39,415 nucleotides of DNA from a virus, in IMG/VR virus record IMGVR_UViG_3300038701_000689, positions 1-39,415 of that record, one strand, 5' to 3'. Position 1 is the stretch's first letter; every line of letters starts with the position of its first letter. The position numbers and the translations under genes were made by a program. Below the pieces are notes generated by a model that searched no databases, was not told the DNA's origin, and worked only from the letters and a program-made list of their open reading frames with translations. Positions 27,701 to 33,997 of the stretch are shown here, one piece after another.

Positions 27701-28395
27701 ACAACAATATTACCCGTTTCACCAGAAAGAATATCTTGTTTAGCTATACCGAGTATGTATTTATTAGATATACTACCATCAGCAATAAATTTTGTAGCAA
27801 TTAAAGTATTATCGTTATCAGAATTAGAAATATAAACTACTTCCCCTTTATCTATATCTTCTGAAGCTTGTACTAAAAGAGAATATTCTCTCCCCAAGCT
27901 TATATCTATATCTGTATCTACACCAGCAGAAAATGTTTTTTCATCTTGGTTCCATTGTAATTGTCCTTCTGCAAAAGGAGAAACCGTAATATTAGTAGTA
28001 TAATTACTATTACCAATATTATTAATATTAAAATTAGCAATATTAACATTTCCCAATGCTGGAAAAAGTGACCATTCAAAAGGACTACCAGAAATATTAT
28101 CATTAAATCTAATAATATTAGTTAAAGTAGGAAAAGAAATAAAAGGCGTTTTATCTAATTTATATCTAGCTGTATAAAAATCTACAGCTTGTAAAACAGG
28201 TTGATCTTTTAAAGAAGTTAAATCATCCCCTGTAAAATAAGGTAATATTAAACCTATTTCTTTTATATATTGGAATTCTTTAGAAGTAGCTGAATATATA
28301 CGTTGAGAATTAAGAAACTTTTGTCCTAATTCTCCCATATAAAATTGTAATTTGTTTACAAATTCTCCTACTCTGGTAATTGTAGATTGTTCCAT
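24775..28395 (-). CDS. Long tail fibre / receptor-binding protein (1206 aa) with mosaic distal part
   Basis: The N-terminal helical part (MEQSTITRVGEFVNKLQFYM) probably anchors it to the virion. The fibre shaft includes two copies of the tail-fibre repeat, VAEGDNLYFTIERVQD (about 336-351) and LSEGSNLYFTDERAQD (about 388-403), and many Gly/Asn/Ser/Thr-rich beta repeats. It ends TNYGKVYTKSDNKLYFQDGA, a frequent distal-end sequence of Bacteroidota phage fibres. DNA for roughly residues 700-1165 is far richer in G and C than the first half, which points to a recombined, horizontally exchanged tip. The start overlaps the 230-aa gene's stop (TAATG). Host adsorption is the likely role. Confidence 0.85.
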   Translation of the reverse strand: MEQSTITRVGEFVNKLQFYMGELGQKFLNSQRIYSATSKEFQYIKEIGLILPYFTGDDLTSLKDQPVLQAVDFYTARYKLDKTPFISFPTLTNIIRFNDNISGSPFEWSLFPALGNVNIANFNINNIGNSNYTTNITVSPFAEGQLQWNQDEKTFSAGVDTDIDISLGREYSLLVQASEDIDKGEVVYISNSDNDNTLIATKFIADGSISNKYILGIAKQDILSGETGNIVVNGKLKDIDTSSFSVFNTLYVSSATAGALVNTEPIAPNYKIPIAYVVKDNATTGTIQVNAGNIGYNISDLFDINISSISDNDVLKWNDSNSRWENIALTTTNVAEGDNLYFTIERVQDEINNTIQNGTGISWVYDDGVGTYTPTITLSPFDTSDLSEGSNLYFTDERAQDALASAFAAGTTTRISIGYVDGSNLFNFTVDDDLSNYDNTTTAFISNLNDFFTSNGILVRQSEGTFTSRTITGTTNEITVTNGDGVFGNPTISLPSSVITPGDLTVTGDLIVNGTTASINVTNLETSDPLIHGADENPANTLDLGAYWSYNFGTTEEVAGIFRDVSATGKPWTFFEGLQDLPTTSINTAGTGYALSSILAKDAVFGGTGAVTLASGTTAQRPTATNGMIRYNTTNDKLEGYEAAEWKDLITAATGTSLGEDQIAYGNADGDIIGSSNLTFDESTLNLINNFSGENSFNISNNNTGSSSGVFLKLVSDGTNAFISKYSLASVNAGFLKIQDGTGILLNTATINRLSINSAGLFNFQSNTLSGIGQLNVSGNGSAGSPSILFSSSSNVGLFYNAASSGLRISNSGGGTSASFEGSRILLNSDVRLGGNSGELTPEISGGTSSLGTSSLPWITTYTNQLNVDNLRLDGNTLSSTDNNGDVNISPDGTGDVVLFDGATDYQDFTNNRHSFRDGGTVDLILRNDGLRNSGGELVGLNSGTNAPLSLYGYVQSGSDTGTNPALMITGSLNNSSKLSTRPSIGFYHYTDLVGQFNASDQFEIFKTTNQLILGSTNTTTISSVAPSTSRTYIIPDFGSNDTFVGLAATQTLSNKTLSSPTLSGTMTGGAISGLTSLSVGGTGDFVGILRTKRVDNNQWIEFENSVGNAIIRNRNIINSTYASMKLVGVNDTGSEVDYLTINNLSATFSGSLTAEGDIIGNSGILSLQETTTPTATTNYGKVYTKSDNKLYFQDGAGTEHEIAFV

Positions 28396-29087
28396 TAATT
28401 ACAGCATTTATATTGTTTAGTTAAATTCTCAGTCATCTTTTGAGCTTCATATTTTTTATCAGAATAAAATCTATAAACAGTAGCTTGAATTAAAAATTTT
28501 AACTTTATTAAATTGTCTTCTGTAGTTTCATATTCTTTTTCAGTTTCTAATAAATCGGTATATGCATCTAATAAACAATTATATTGTATTTCTAATTTTC
28601 TAGTATAAATAGCATCAAGATTTTCTTGGGTATAACTAGATGTTAGTAATGTCTCATATTGAGTATCTGTAGTTATTTCTATTACACTAGAACCATCGTA
28701 ATATTTTAATCTAGAGCTAGTAGTAGAATAAAAAATATTATTTGCTGTAATATTAGCAGGGGCTAATGCATCTGTATAAGCTGGTACTGCTATCAAATTA
28801 ATGTTATACCATCCGTCTTTATAATAATTTATGTTAAATTGTTTGTCTGTATCAGAACTAAAGTCTACTACTACTTCTGGAGAATTTGCACTATCAGTAA
28901 GATTAACAAATACTCCTGTGAAAGGTTGATATTTAATATAAGTAACTAACGCTACATCTGCTCTATCTGTATTAGGAGTACCCCAACCACCTAAGTTATT
29001 AGCTGTATATACACCTGTAGTATCATCAATATAAATTGTAGAACTATCAGCAGAAAAAGAAACTTCAAATTTTAAATCTAGTGCCAT
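28395..29087 (-). CDS. Virion protein upstream of the fibre, possibly fibre-associated (230 aa)
   Basis: Residues about 1-110 look like a beta-sandwich (MALDLKFEVSFSADSSTIYI, YTANNLGGWGTPNTDRADV), followed by INYYKDGWYNINLIAVP. Residues about 140-230 are helical, with Tyr/Glu/Lys-rich amphipathic helices (QENLDAIYTRKLEIQYNC) and a Cys-Cys near the end (YKCCN). I know this beta-plus-helix layout from proteins encoded beside fibres in Bacteroidota phages, but no specific function is established for it here. It is translationally coupled to the fibre gene (TAATG) and starts one base after the endolysin stop. Confidence 0.6.
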   Translation of the reverse strand: MALDLKFEVSFSADSSTIYIDDTTGVYTANNLGGWGTPNTDRADVALVTYIKYQPFTGVFVNLTDSANSPEVVVDFSSDTDKQFNINYYKDGWYNINLIAVPAYTDALAPANITANNIFYSTTSSRLKYYDGSSVIEITTDTQYETLLTSSYTQENLDAIYTRKLEIQYNCLLDAYTDLLETEKEYETTEDNLIKLKFLIQATVYRFYSDKKYEAQKMTENLTKQYKCCN

Positions 29088-29088
29088 A

Positions 29089-29595
29089 TTAGTATGTTAA
29101 TTGTTGTTTAAACCAATCCCATTTGAATCCTGAACCAGGGTCATATTTTCTTCCAGGACTAAGGTCTGAATGTCTTTTAATTTTTTTAATTTTAAAATAA
29201 TCTATAATGCCTTGTGACATTAGTATTAATTCTTTGTACTGATCTGGAGTTACCCAATCAGTTTTAATTTTTTTTAAAAACTCTTCATAAGTATAAACCC
29301 CTGCTACTAATATTTCGATACCAATAGAACCAGCATTAAATCCTTTTGCATGCCAACAAATTTCTTTAGTACTTCTCTGCTTAATGAAACTACCATCTGG
29401 ATTTTGTAAAAAATGTGCAGATAGTCCTAACATTTGTAACCATTTATGTGCATGATAAGTGCCTTTATTAAAAACTTTATCCCCTACTTTAAAGGATTTT
29501 TCTACTTTAATGTATTCGGCCATAGCATGAATAATTAATAGTTCAGGAATATGACTTCCTCCACCTATACCAGTATAATCTTCAATTACTTTCAT
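29089..29595 (-). CDS. Endolysin: N-acetylmuramoyl-L-alanine amidase, T7 lysozyme-like (168 aa)
   Basis: Amidase_2 fold motifs are present: LLIIHAMAEY (H23), ICWHAKGFNAGSIGIEI (residues 79-95) and RHSDLSPGRKYDPG (H142, D152). H23, H142 and D152 are the expected zinc ligands; the third ligand is aspartate rather than the cysteine of T7 lysozyme, which is normal for many amidase_2 enzymes. The protein covers just the catalytic domain, without signal peptide or cell-wall binding domain, so it needs a holin for export. Its start overlaps the spanin stop by 4 nt (ATGA). It cleaves the bond between muramic acid and L-alanine in peptidoglycan. Confidence 0.93.
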   Translation of the reverse strand: MKVIEDYTGIGGGSHIPELLIIHAMAEYIKVEKSFKVGDKVFNKGTYHAHKWLQMLGLSAHFLQNPDGSFIKQRSTKEICWHAKGFNAGSIGIEILVAGVYTYEEFLKKIKTDWVTPDQYKELILMSQGIIDYFKIKKIKRHSDLSPGRKYDPGSGFKWDWFKQQLTY

Positions 29596-30131
29596 AAATA
29601 TTTTTTAGTTAGTCCTAATACAATTAGACACAATAGTATAATACCAGCTATTCTAACAGGTCTTTCTTTATGCCAGGGAATATTAGCATTAATTACAGTT
29701 TGCTCACAAGGAACTTCTTTTTTTATTTTCTGTTCTTTAAGTTTATAATCTACTACTACTCCATCTGGTTTTATTAATACAGTGAGAACAAGTAAAGAAT
29801 CTTCATAATTAATTGGTTTACTAGATAATATATTTTTATAAATATATTCTTTTACTTTAATAGAATCTTTACAATTTTCTAATATAACAGAATCTATTTT
29901 AGTTTTTTCTATAATACTATCTTTAAAAACTATTTGTTTTTTTACTTCAGGAATTTTAATAGTTATAGGTTTGTTTTCCATCCAAACAGAATCTAAATTA
30001 TGATAAGCTGCTATTTTTTCTATTTTATCTTTATAATCAGATATTTTATTTTTAGCTTTATTTTCATTTTTAGGAATTACAGCACAAGACCCTAGAAAAA
30101 ATATAAAAAAAATATATAGTAATTTATTCAT
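29592..30131 (-). CDS. Probable unimolecular spanin (u-spanin): lipoprotein with C-terminal membrane anchor (179 aa)
   Basis: The N-terminus MNKLLYIFFIFFLGSCAVIP is a lipoprotein signal peptide with lipobox LGSC, placing the lipidated Cys at position 16. The C-terminus has a transmembrane helix (about 160-175, RIAGIILLCLIVLGL) with a positive tail (TKKYL). The periplasmic part is Lys/Glu/Ile-rich with extended beta-like stretches (PITIKIPEVKKQIVF, LLVLTVLIKPDGVV). An outer-membrane lipid anchor plus an inner-membrane helix in one chain is the definition of a u-spanin (as in phage T1 gp11), which fuses the two membranes during lysis. Overlap with the amidase gene strongly supports a lysis role. 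Confidence 0.87.
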   Translation of the reverse strand: MNKLLYIFFIFFLGSCAVIPKNENKAKNKISDYKDKIEKIAAYHNLDSVWMENKPITIKIPEVKKQIVFKDSIIEKTKIDSVILENCKDSIKVKEYIYKNILSSKPINYEDSLLVLTVLIKPDGVVVDYKLKEQKIKKEVPCEQTVINANIPWHKERPVRIAGIILLCLIVLGLTKKYL

Positions 30132-30150
30132 AATAATTTATTTTAATGTA

Positions 30151-30190
30151 AAAATAAAAAAAGGCATTGAGATTAAAAAATCTAATGCCC
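30151..30190 (-). terminator. Intrinsic terminator after the 423-aa structural gene
   Basis: On the minus strand the RNA reads GGGCATTAGATT-TTTT-AATCTCAATGCC followed by TTTTTTTATTTT. This is an 11-bp stem (one bulged base), a 4-nt loop and a long T-tract. It lies 26 nt after the stop of the 423-aa gene and about 20 nt before the spanin start. It separates the head/connector block from the lysis/fibre block. Confidence 0.88.
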
Positions 30191-30216
30191 TTTTATTCAT
30201 AATAAGAAAATTGTTA

Positions 30217-31488
30217 TTAGCTTAAATCAGCTATTGTTAATCCTGTTACTGTTTCTAATCTTCCTATGACATTATCTGCAACATCATTAGTTCCATTGTT
30301 AGGACAAGCAATGACAAGTGATTTAGGTAATTTCACTGTATTAAACTCTCCACCCTCAACAGAATGTTGAATTTCAATAATATCATATGCAGTGCCAAAA
30401 GCAGAAAGCTTCTTAGTAGAGGTAGGATAACTATAAGGATAACCAACTCCTCTGTAAGCATCTCCCCTAGCTCCTCTATAAAAGAACTCCATATAAGCTA
30501 CTTGTTTTCCTGTACCAGTGCCTGGATTAGCAGATTGAACTACCACTTTATTAAAAGTGTAACCTGTATCTGGTTTTAATGTACCTTCAAAAGATAGAGG
30601 AAATCCATTTTTAAATGGTTCTAATTGAGCAGTTTGTGCTTTACCAGTAACTACTAAAGAAGCAGTAGCTGAAGTTCCAGCAATACTTACTACAATATTA
30701 GTAGAACCAGTATCAGTAAGTGTGAAAGTACTAATTGCAGAACCATCATCTAGTGTTACAGTTACAACTGTACCAACAGCAGCAGCACTTGCGGTTGTAC
30801 CTCCAATTGTAGTACCATCAATACCAGCAGCAATTTTGGTTGCATCTACAGTATCTGCATCAGTATCAGTAAGAGCAACTACAATATCAACACCATTAAT
30901 GTTAACAGTTACGTTACCACTAGTATCAGCAGTAGTTGTTACATCTAATGTCTGAGTAGTATAACCCTTACTAAAAGTAAATAATGGGTTTGTACTAGCA
31001 GTAGCCCCAGGTTCTTTAGAAAAGGATTTATTAAGATTACTAATCAAACCATCAACAATAGTTTCTCCTGTTAAAGAGCCAGTTTGGGTAAATACATAGT
31101 GTCCAAATTTATGGTAATAATCTAATGTAGAAGTTGATCCTGCATAACCATTAATTTTTAGTTCTAAAATATACTCAGCAGTTGTACCAGTAGTAGAAGG
31201 AACAGTAATATTACTAAATTCCAATACTTTTTGTGCTTCGGCTACAGTTGCTTTTGCTTGTACTTTTGCAGTAGAAGCTTTAATAACATCAGATACAATA
31301 ATATTATCAGATGTTTTTACAGCTACAACAAAATCATCACCAGCAGCTAATGTACCGCCGTCTTTAGAAAAGACGCCAATTTCACCAGCAGTAGCGGTAG
31401 ATTTAAATGTAGCTAAAGTAGTTTCACTAGGAGAAGTTACTCCCGTACCTACTATAATTTCTCTTGAATTAAATTGAGAATCAGCCAT
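30217..31488 (-). CDS. Virion structural protein with inserted beta (Ig-like) module (423 aa)
   Basis: The N-terminal (about 1-170) and C-terminal (about 288-423) parts look like one structural protein. The C-terminal part has MEFFYRGARGDAYRGVGYPY and YDIIEIQHSVEGGEFNTVKL, familiar from abundant virion proteins of Bacteroidota phages. Between them, residues about 176-287 form a Thr/Val/Ala-rich module: GNVTVNINGVDIVVALTDTD, then ATKIAAGI, then VGTVVTVTLDDGS. This resembles the beta module inserted into phage sheath and capsid decoration proteins. It is probably a surface-exposed virion protein; whether capsid auxiliary or tail cannot be decided. The gene follows the connector pair and ends at a strong terminator. 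Confidence 0.65.
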   Translation of the reverse strand: MADSQFNSREIIVGTGVTSPSETTLATFKSTATAGEIGVFSKDGGTLAAGDDFVVAVKTSDNIIVSDVIKASTAKVQAKATVAEAQKVLEFSNITVPSTTGTTAEYILELKINGYAGSTSTLDYYHKFGHYVFTQTGSLTGETIVDGLISNLNKSFSKEPGATASTNPLFTFSKGYTTQTLDVTTTADTSGNVTVNINGVDIVVALTDTDADTVDATKIAAGIDGTTIGGTTASAAAVGTVVTVTLDDGSAISTFTLTDTGSTNIVVSIAGTSATASLVVTGKAQTAQLEPFKNGFPLSFEGTLKPDTGYTFNKVVVQSANPGTGTGKQVAYMEFFYRGARGDAYRGVGYPYSYPTSTKKLSAFGTAYDIIEIQHSVEGGEFNTVKLPKSLVIACPNNGTNDVADNVIGRLETVTGLTIADLS

Positions 31489-31519
31489 AATTTTTAATTG
31501 TTTTTTATAGTTTATTTAT

Positions 31520-32230
31520 TTATTTACTTGGTAAAAATTTAGCTCTATCTTGTAAAGCTAATTCAACAGCTATTTCTAATATTTTATAATGACAACTATC
31601 ATTTAAAAGACATGTGGCCGAAGAATTTTGCCCTTCAATACTTACATCGTTATTAGAAAAATCTTCTAACAATATAGGAGAAGGTTGTTTAATATATCTT
31701 ACTTTGTAAGAATTAATTGTTACATTTGGAGGAGGTACTATTTCTAAAGTAGAAACTACTTCTCCCCCATAATCTAATCTCCAAGCACCAGCCCCTAACC
31801 CATAAGATTTAGGTTTTTTAAAGGGATTATTTTTCTGTATATGGTACTCATCTGTTCTAATAGGAACAACATTTATATCTTTTGTAATATCACTAATTGT
31901 AATATTTAAAACTTCATATACTATTTTCATTAAATTAGTAGGGGATTGATAAAATACAGTCTCTGTACTTATATCTGCATTAGCAGAGTTAACATTTCCA
32001 CCAGCAACCACGCTTAAAGAATCTTGAACTACTAATTTTTCTAATGTTCTACGAGCTTGCTCATCTTTTTCAAAATTTATACCTTCTATATAAATCCTTT
32101 GTGCTTTAGTAAGATATACAGATTTTTCATATTCATCAAATGCAAGCTTATCTACTTCACCAAAATTATATTTATGTAAATAACTATTTAATAATATGTC
32201 AAACTCATTAGAAAATTCTTCTGTAGTCAT
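31520..32230 (-). CDS. Connector-type virion protein, paralogue 2 (236 aa)
   Basis: It begins MTTEEFSNEFDILLNSYLHK and has DEYEKSVYLTKAQ, then a beta domain and a C-terminal VRYIKQPSPILLE, followed by an acidic helical end (LNDSCHYKILEIAVELAL). These features repeat, position by position, in the 259-aa protein encoded immediately upstream. The N-terminal helix with DEYEKSVxLTKAQ is common in connector/adaptor proteins of crAss-like and other Bacteroidota phages. The gene starts within a TAATG overlap and ends 31 nt before the 423-aa gene. A ring at the portal or tail is the likely location. Confidence 0.66.
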   Translation of the reverse strand: MTTEEFSNEFDILLNSYLHKYNFGEVDKLAFDEYEKSVYLTKAQRIYIEGINFEKDEQARRTLEKLVVQDSLSVVAGGNVNSANADISTETVFYQSPTNLMKIVYEVLNITISDITKDINVVPIRTDEYHIQKNNPFKKPKSYGLGAGAWRLDYGGEVVSTLEIVPPPNVTINSYKVRYIKQPSPILLEDFSNNDVSIEGQNSSATCLLNDSCHYKILEIAVELALQDRAKFLPSK

Positions 32231-32236
32231 TATTCA
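32213..32236. repeat. 24-bp exact direct repeat, copy at the junction of the two paralogous connector genes
   Basis: The 24-nt sequence spans the stop of the 259-aa gene and the start of the 236-aa gene (minus strand ..TGAATAATGACTACAGAAGA..). An identical copy lies at 32992-33015 at the preceding junction, one gene length (779 nt) away. It is a likely trace of a tandem duplication. Confidence 0.9.
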
Positions 32237-33009
32237 TTTCTTCTATTAACTGTTAAAATATCAGCAGGTTGTCCTGATGTATAATGTATTTTAGCAAGTT
32301 CTACAGCTCTATCTAGTATTTCTCTATGTATTAAGTCATCTAGCTCACACTCTGTTTTTGCAGAAACACCATTTATTGTTAAACTGTCAGAGGCGATACT
32401 TTCTAATATAATTGGTTGAGGTCTTCTTACATATCTAATTGTATAACCTCCAGAATCATCTGCGTCTGAAGTTTCAAATATTGTTAAATTATTGTTTATA
32501 ATAATTTCTGCATATCTAACTGTACCTGAATCTCTATGAAATAATCTCCACGCTTGTCTTTTTAAAGGTTGAGTATAAGGTTTAGACATTAATCTAGCAT
32601 ATTCTTCATATGTTAAAGGTATAACTACTAACCTTCTACCTAAAGCTGTGTAAGGACTTGTATCATCAGATGTATCTTTTTGACTAACAAATTCATTTAT
32701 TGGAAACCACATTTCACCTGGAACACTATATAATACACCCCTAGGGTCTATTTTTTGTTCAGCAGAAACTGTTAATTGATCTGGTGTATCTACATCCACA
32801 ATATTAGCAAAATCTACTTGTCTTTTTATAGAATCATCAAAACCCTCTTGATTGTCATTACTTTTTGGGTTAAAATACCCCTTTACAATTTCTTCTTGAG
32901 CTTTTGTTAAAAAAACAGATTTTTCATATTCATCAAGCCCTGGTGCACTTTGAGACTTTATATTGTTATATAAGGTATCAAACTCAACACTAAATTCTTC
33001 TGTAGTCAT
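32230..33009 (-). CDS. Connector-type virion protein, paralogue 1 (259 aa)
   Basis: It begins MTTEEFSVEFDTLYNNIKSQ, with LDEYEKSVFLTKAQEEIVKG, then a central beta part (LGRRLVVIPLTYEEYARLMS and QAWRLFHRDSGTVRYAEIII). The C-terminal YTIRYVRRPQPIILE is followed by a helical end (CELDDLIHREILDRAVELAK). The match to the following 236-aa protein is visible over the whole length. The protein type is a frequent head-tail connector in crAss-like phages. It starts in a TAATG overlap with the 285-aa gene. Confidence 0.7.
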   Translation of the reverse strand: MTTEEFSVEFDTLYNNIKSQSAPGLDEYEKSVFLTKAQEEIVKGYFNPKSNDNQEGFDDSIKRQVDFANIVDVDTPDQLTVSAEQKIDPRGVLYSVPGEMWFPINEFVSQKDTSDDTSPYTALGRRLVVIPLTYEEYARLMSKPYTQPLKRQAWRLFHRDSGTVRYAEIIINNNLTIFETSDADDSGGYTIRYVRRPQPIILESIASDSLTINGVSAKTECELDDLIHREILDRAVELAKIHYTSGQPADILTVNRRNE

Positions 33010-33015
33010 TATTCA
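32992..33015. repeat. 24-bp exact direct repeat, copy at the 285-aa/259-aa gene junction
   Basis: This is the second copy of the repeat at 32213-32236, covering the stop of the 285-aa gene and the start of the 259-aa gene. Both copies encode MTTEEF on the minus strand and share the codon preceding the stop (GAA). Confidence 0.9.
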
Positions 33016-33866
33016 CTTTTAAGTTTAATTTTTTCTTCGATTACTAACAATAATTCTTGATTAGCAGCAGCTTTTAAATAAGTAATTGCTTCTGTTAATG
33101 TTTTACCTAATAAGTCTCCATCTGCAAGTAGGTATTTAGTACCTTCTTTTTTAATAACACCAGTTTCAATACCTTCTGCCAAAAGAAGCATTATATCAAA
33201 ATTATCTGATTGAACAATCTCTACAAATTGTGTCATTTTATCTTCTATGATAGAAGTAACATCAGCTTGTAATTTATCTAGTTTAACAGATTTATCTATT
33301 TTTTGAAAAGGTTTGTTAAACATTTGTCCATATACTTTCAAAAAAGCTGCAAGTTTACTTGGATTATCTTCTATTTTACCATATTCTTTCCAAGCTACCT
33401 GATTTATATTAGCAGTAGTTTTCTTAACTTCATTAAGATCATCCTCATCTTCAATATAATATTTATAAGTAGCTTTTTTAGTTTTATCCTTAATTGAAGG
33501 AGCTATCTTATCTGTATTAGTTAAAAGAATTTTATAATCAATAAAATCAAAAGGGTCTGATAGATCAAGAAATCTTGTTTCTTTATTCAGCCTAACATTC
33601 CTATTAGCTACAATACTATCTTTATTATATACACCAAGCTCTTCTTTACCTCTACCTAATTCTTTAGAAAGAACTTCGATGTCTTCTTTAGAAAGTACAT
33701 TACTAATTTGACCATTTCTTTGTCTTGTTGGTGCAAAACTATCATAACAACCTTCTAATTTAAAATAACCAGCATGTCTAGGGTTTTTAATCCATCCTAC
33801 ATTCCTATCATTAGGTTTTATTTTTAATACTTTTTCACATGGAAATTTAATTTCTTCTCTACTCAT
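33009..33866 (-). CDS. Virion-region protein downstream of the major capsid gene (285 aa)
   Basis: It starts MSREEIKFPCEKVLKIKPND and continues with VGWIKNPRHAGYFKLEGCYD, which suggests a folded N-terminal beta domain. The middle is Lys/Asp-rich. The C-terminal third is helical (LDKLQADVTSIIEDKMTQF, then FDIMLLLAEGIETGVIKKEG and LLGKTLTEAITYLKAAANQE). I do not recognise a family with certainty. Its position, between the major capsid gene and the connector pair, suggests a capsid-associated or head-fibre anchoring protein. A head completion role is an alternative. The leader is the shared A-rich type. Confidence 0.55.
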   Translation of the reverse strand: MSREEIKFPCEKVLKIKPNDRNVGWIKNPRHAGYFKLEGCYDSFAPTRQRNGQISNVLSKEDIEVLSKELGRGKEELGVYNKDSIVANRNVRLNKETRFLDLSDPFDFIDYKILLTNTDKIAPSIKDKTKKATYKYYIEDEDDLNEVKKTTANINQVAWKEYGKIEDNPSKLAAFLKVYGQMFNKPFQKIDKSVKLDKLQADVTSIIEDKMTQFVEIVQSDNFDIMLLLAEGIETGVIKKEGTKYLLADGDLLGKTLTEAITYLKAAANQELLLVIEEKIKLKSE

Positions 33867-33966
33867 AATTTTTAATTTTAATTTATCTTTACTCTATTTT
33901 TACTCAAATTAAATTGTTGACTTAAAGAACGTTTTTGAAGATAGTCAGTCTTCAGAAGTAAAAGAA

Positions 33967-33983
33967 GGAGTAGAGGCTACTCC
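33967..33983 (-). terminator. Hairpin just after the major capsid stop, possible partial terminator
   Basis: The arms GGAGTAG and CTACTCC form a perfect 7-bp stem with a 3-nt loop, 14 nt after the major capsid stop. The flanks (AAAAG ... CTTTT) can extend the stem across an internal mismatch. On the minus strand it is followed by TTCTTTTACTTC, a short and imperfect T-tract. A second 6-bp hairpin lies at 33936-33954. Partial termination or RNA stabilisation of the capsid transcript would fit. Confidence 0.55.
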
Positions 33984-33997
33984 AACTTTTAAGGTAA

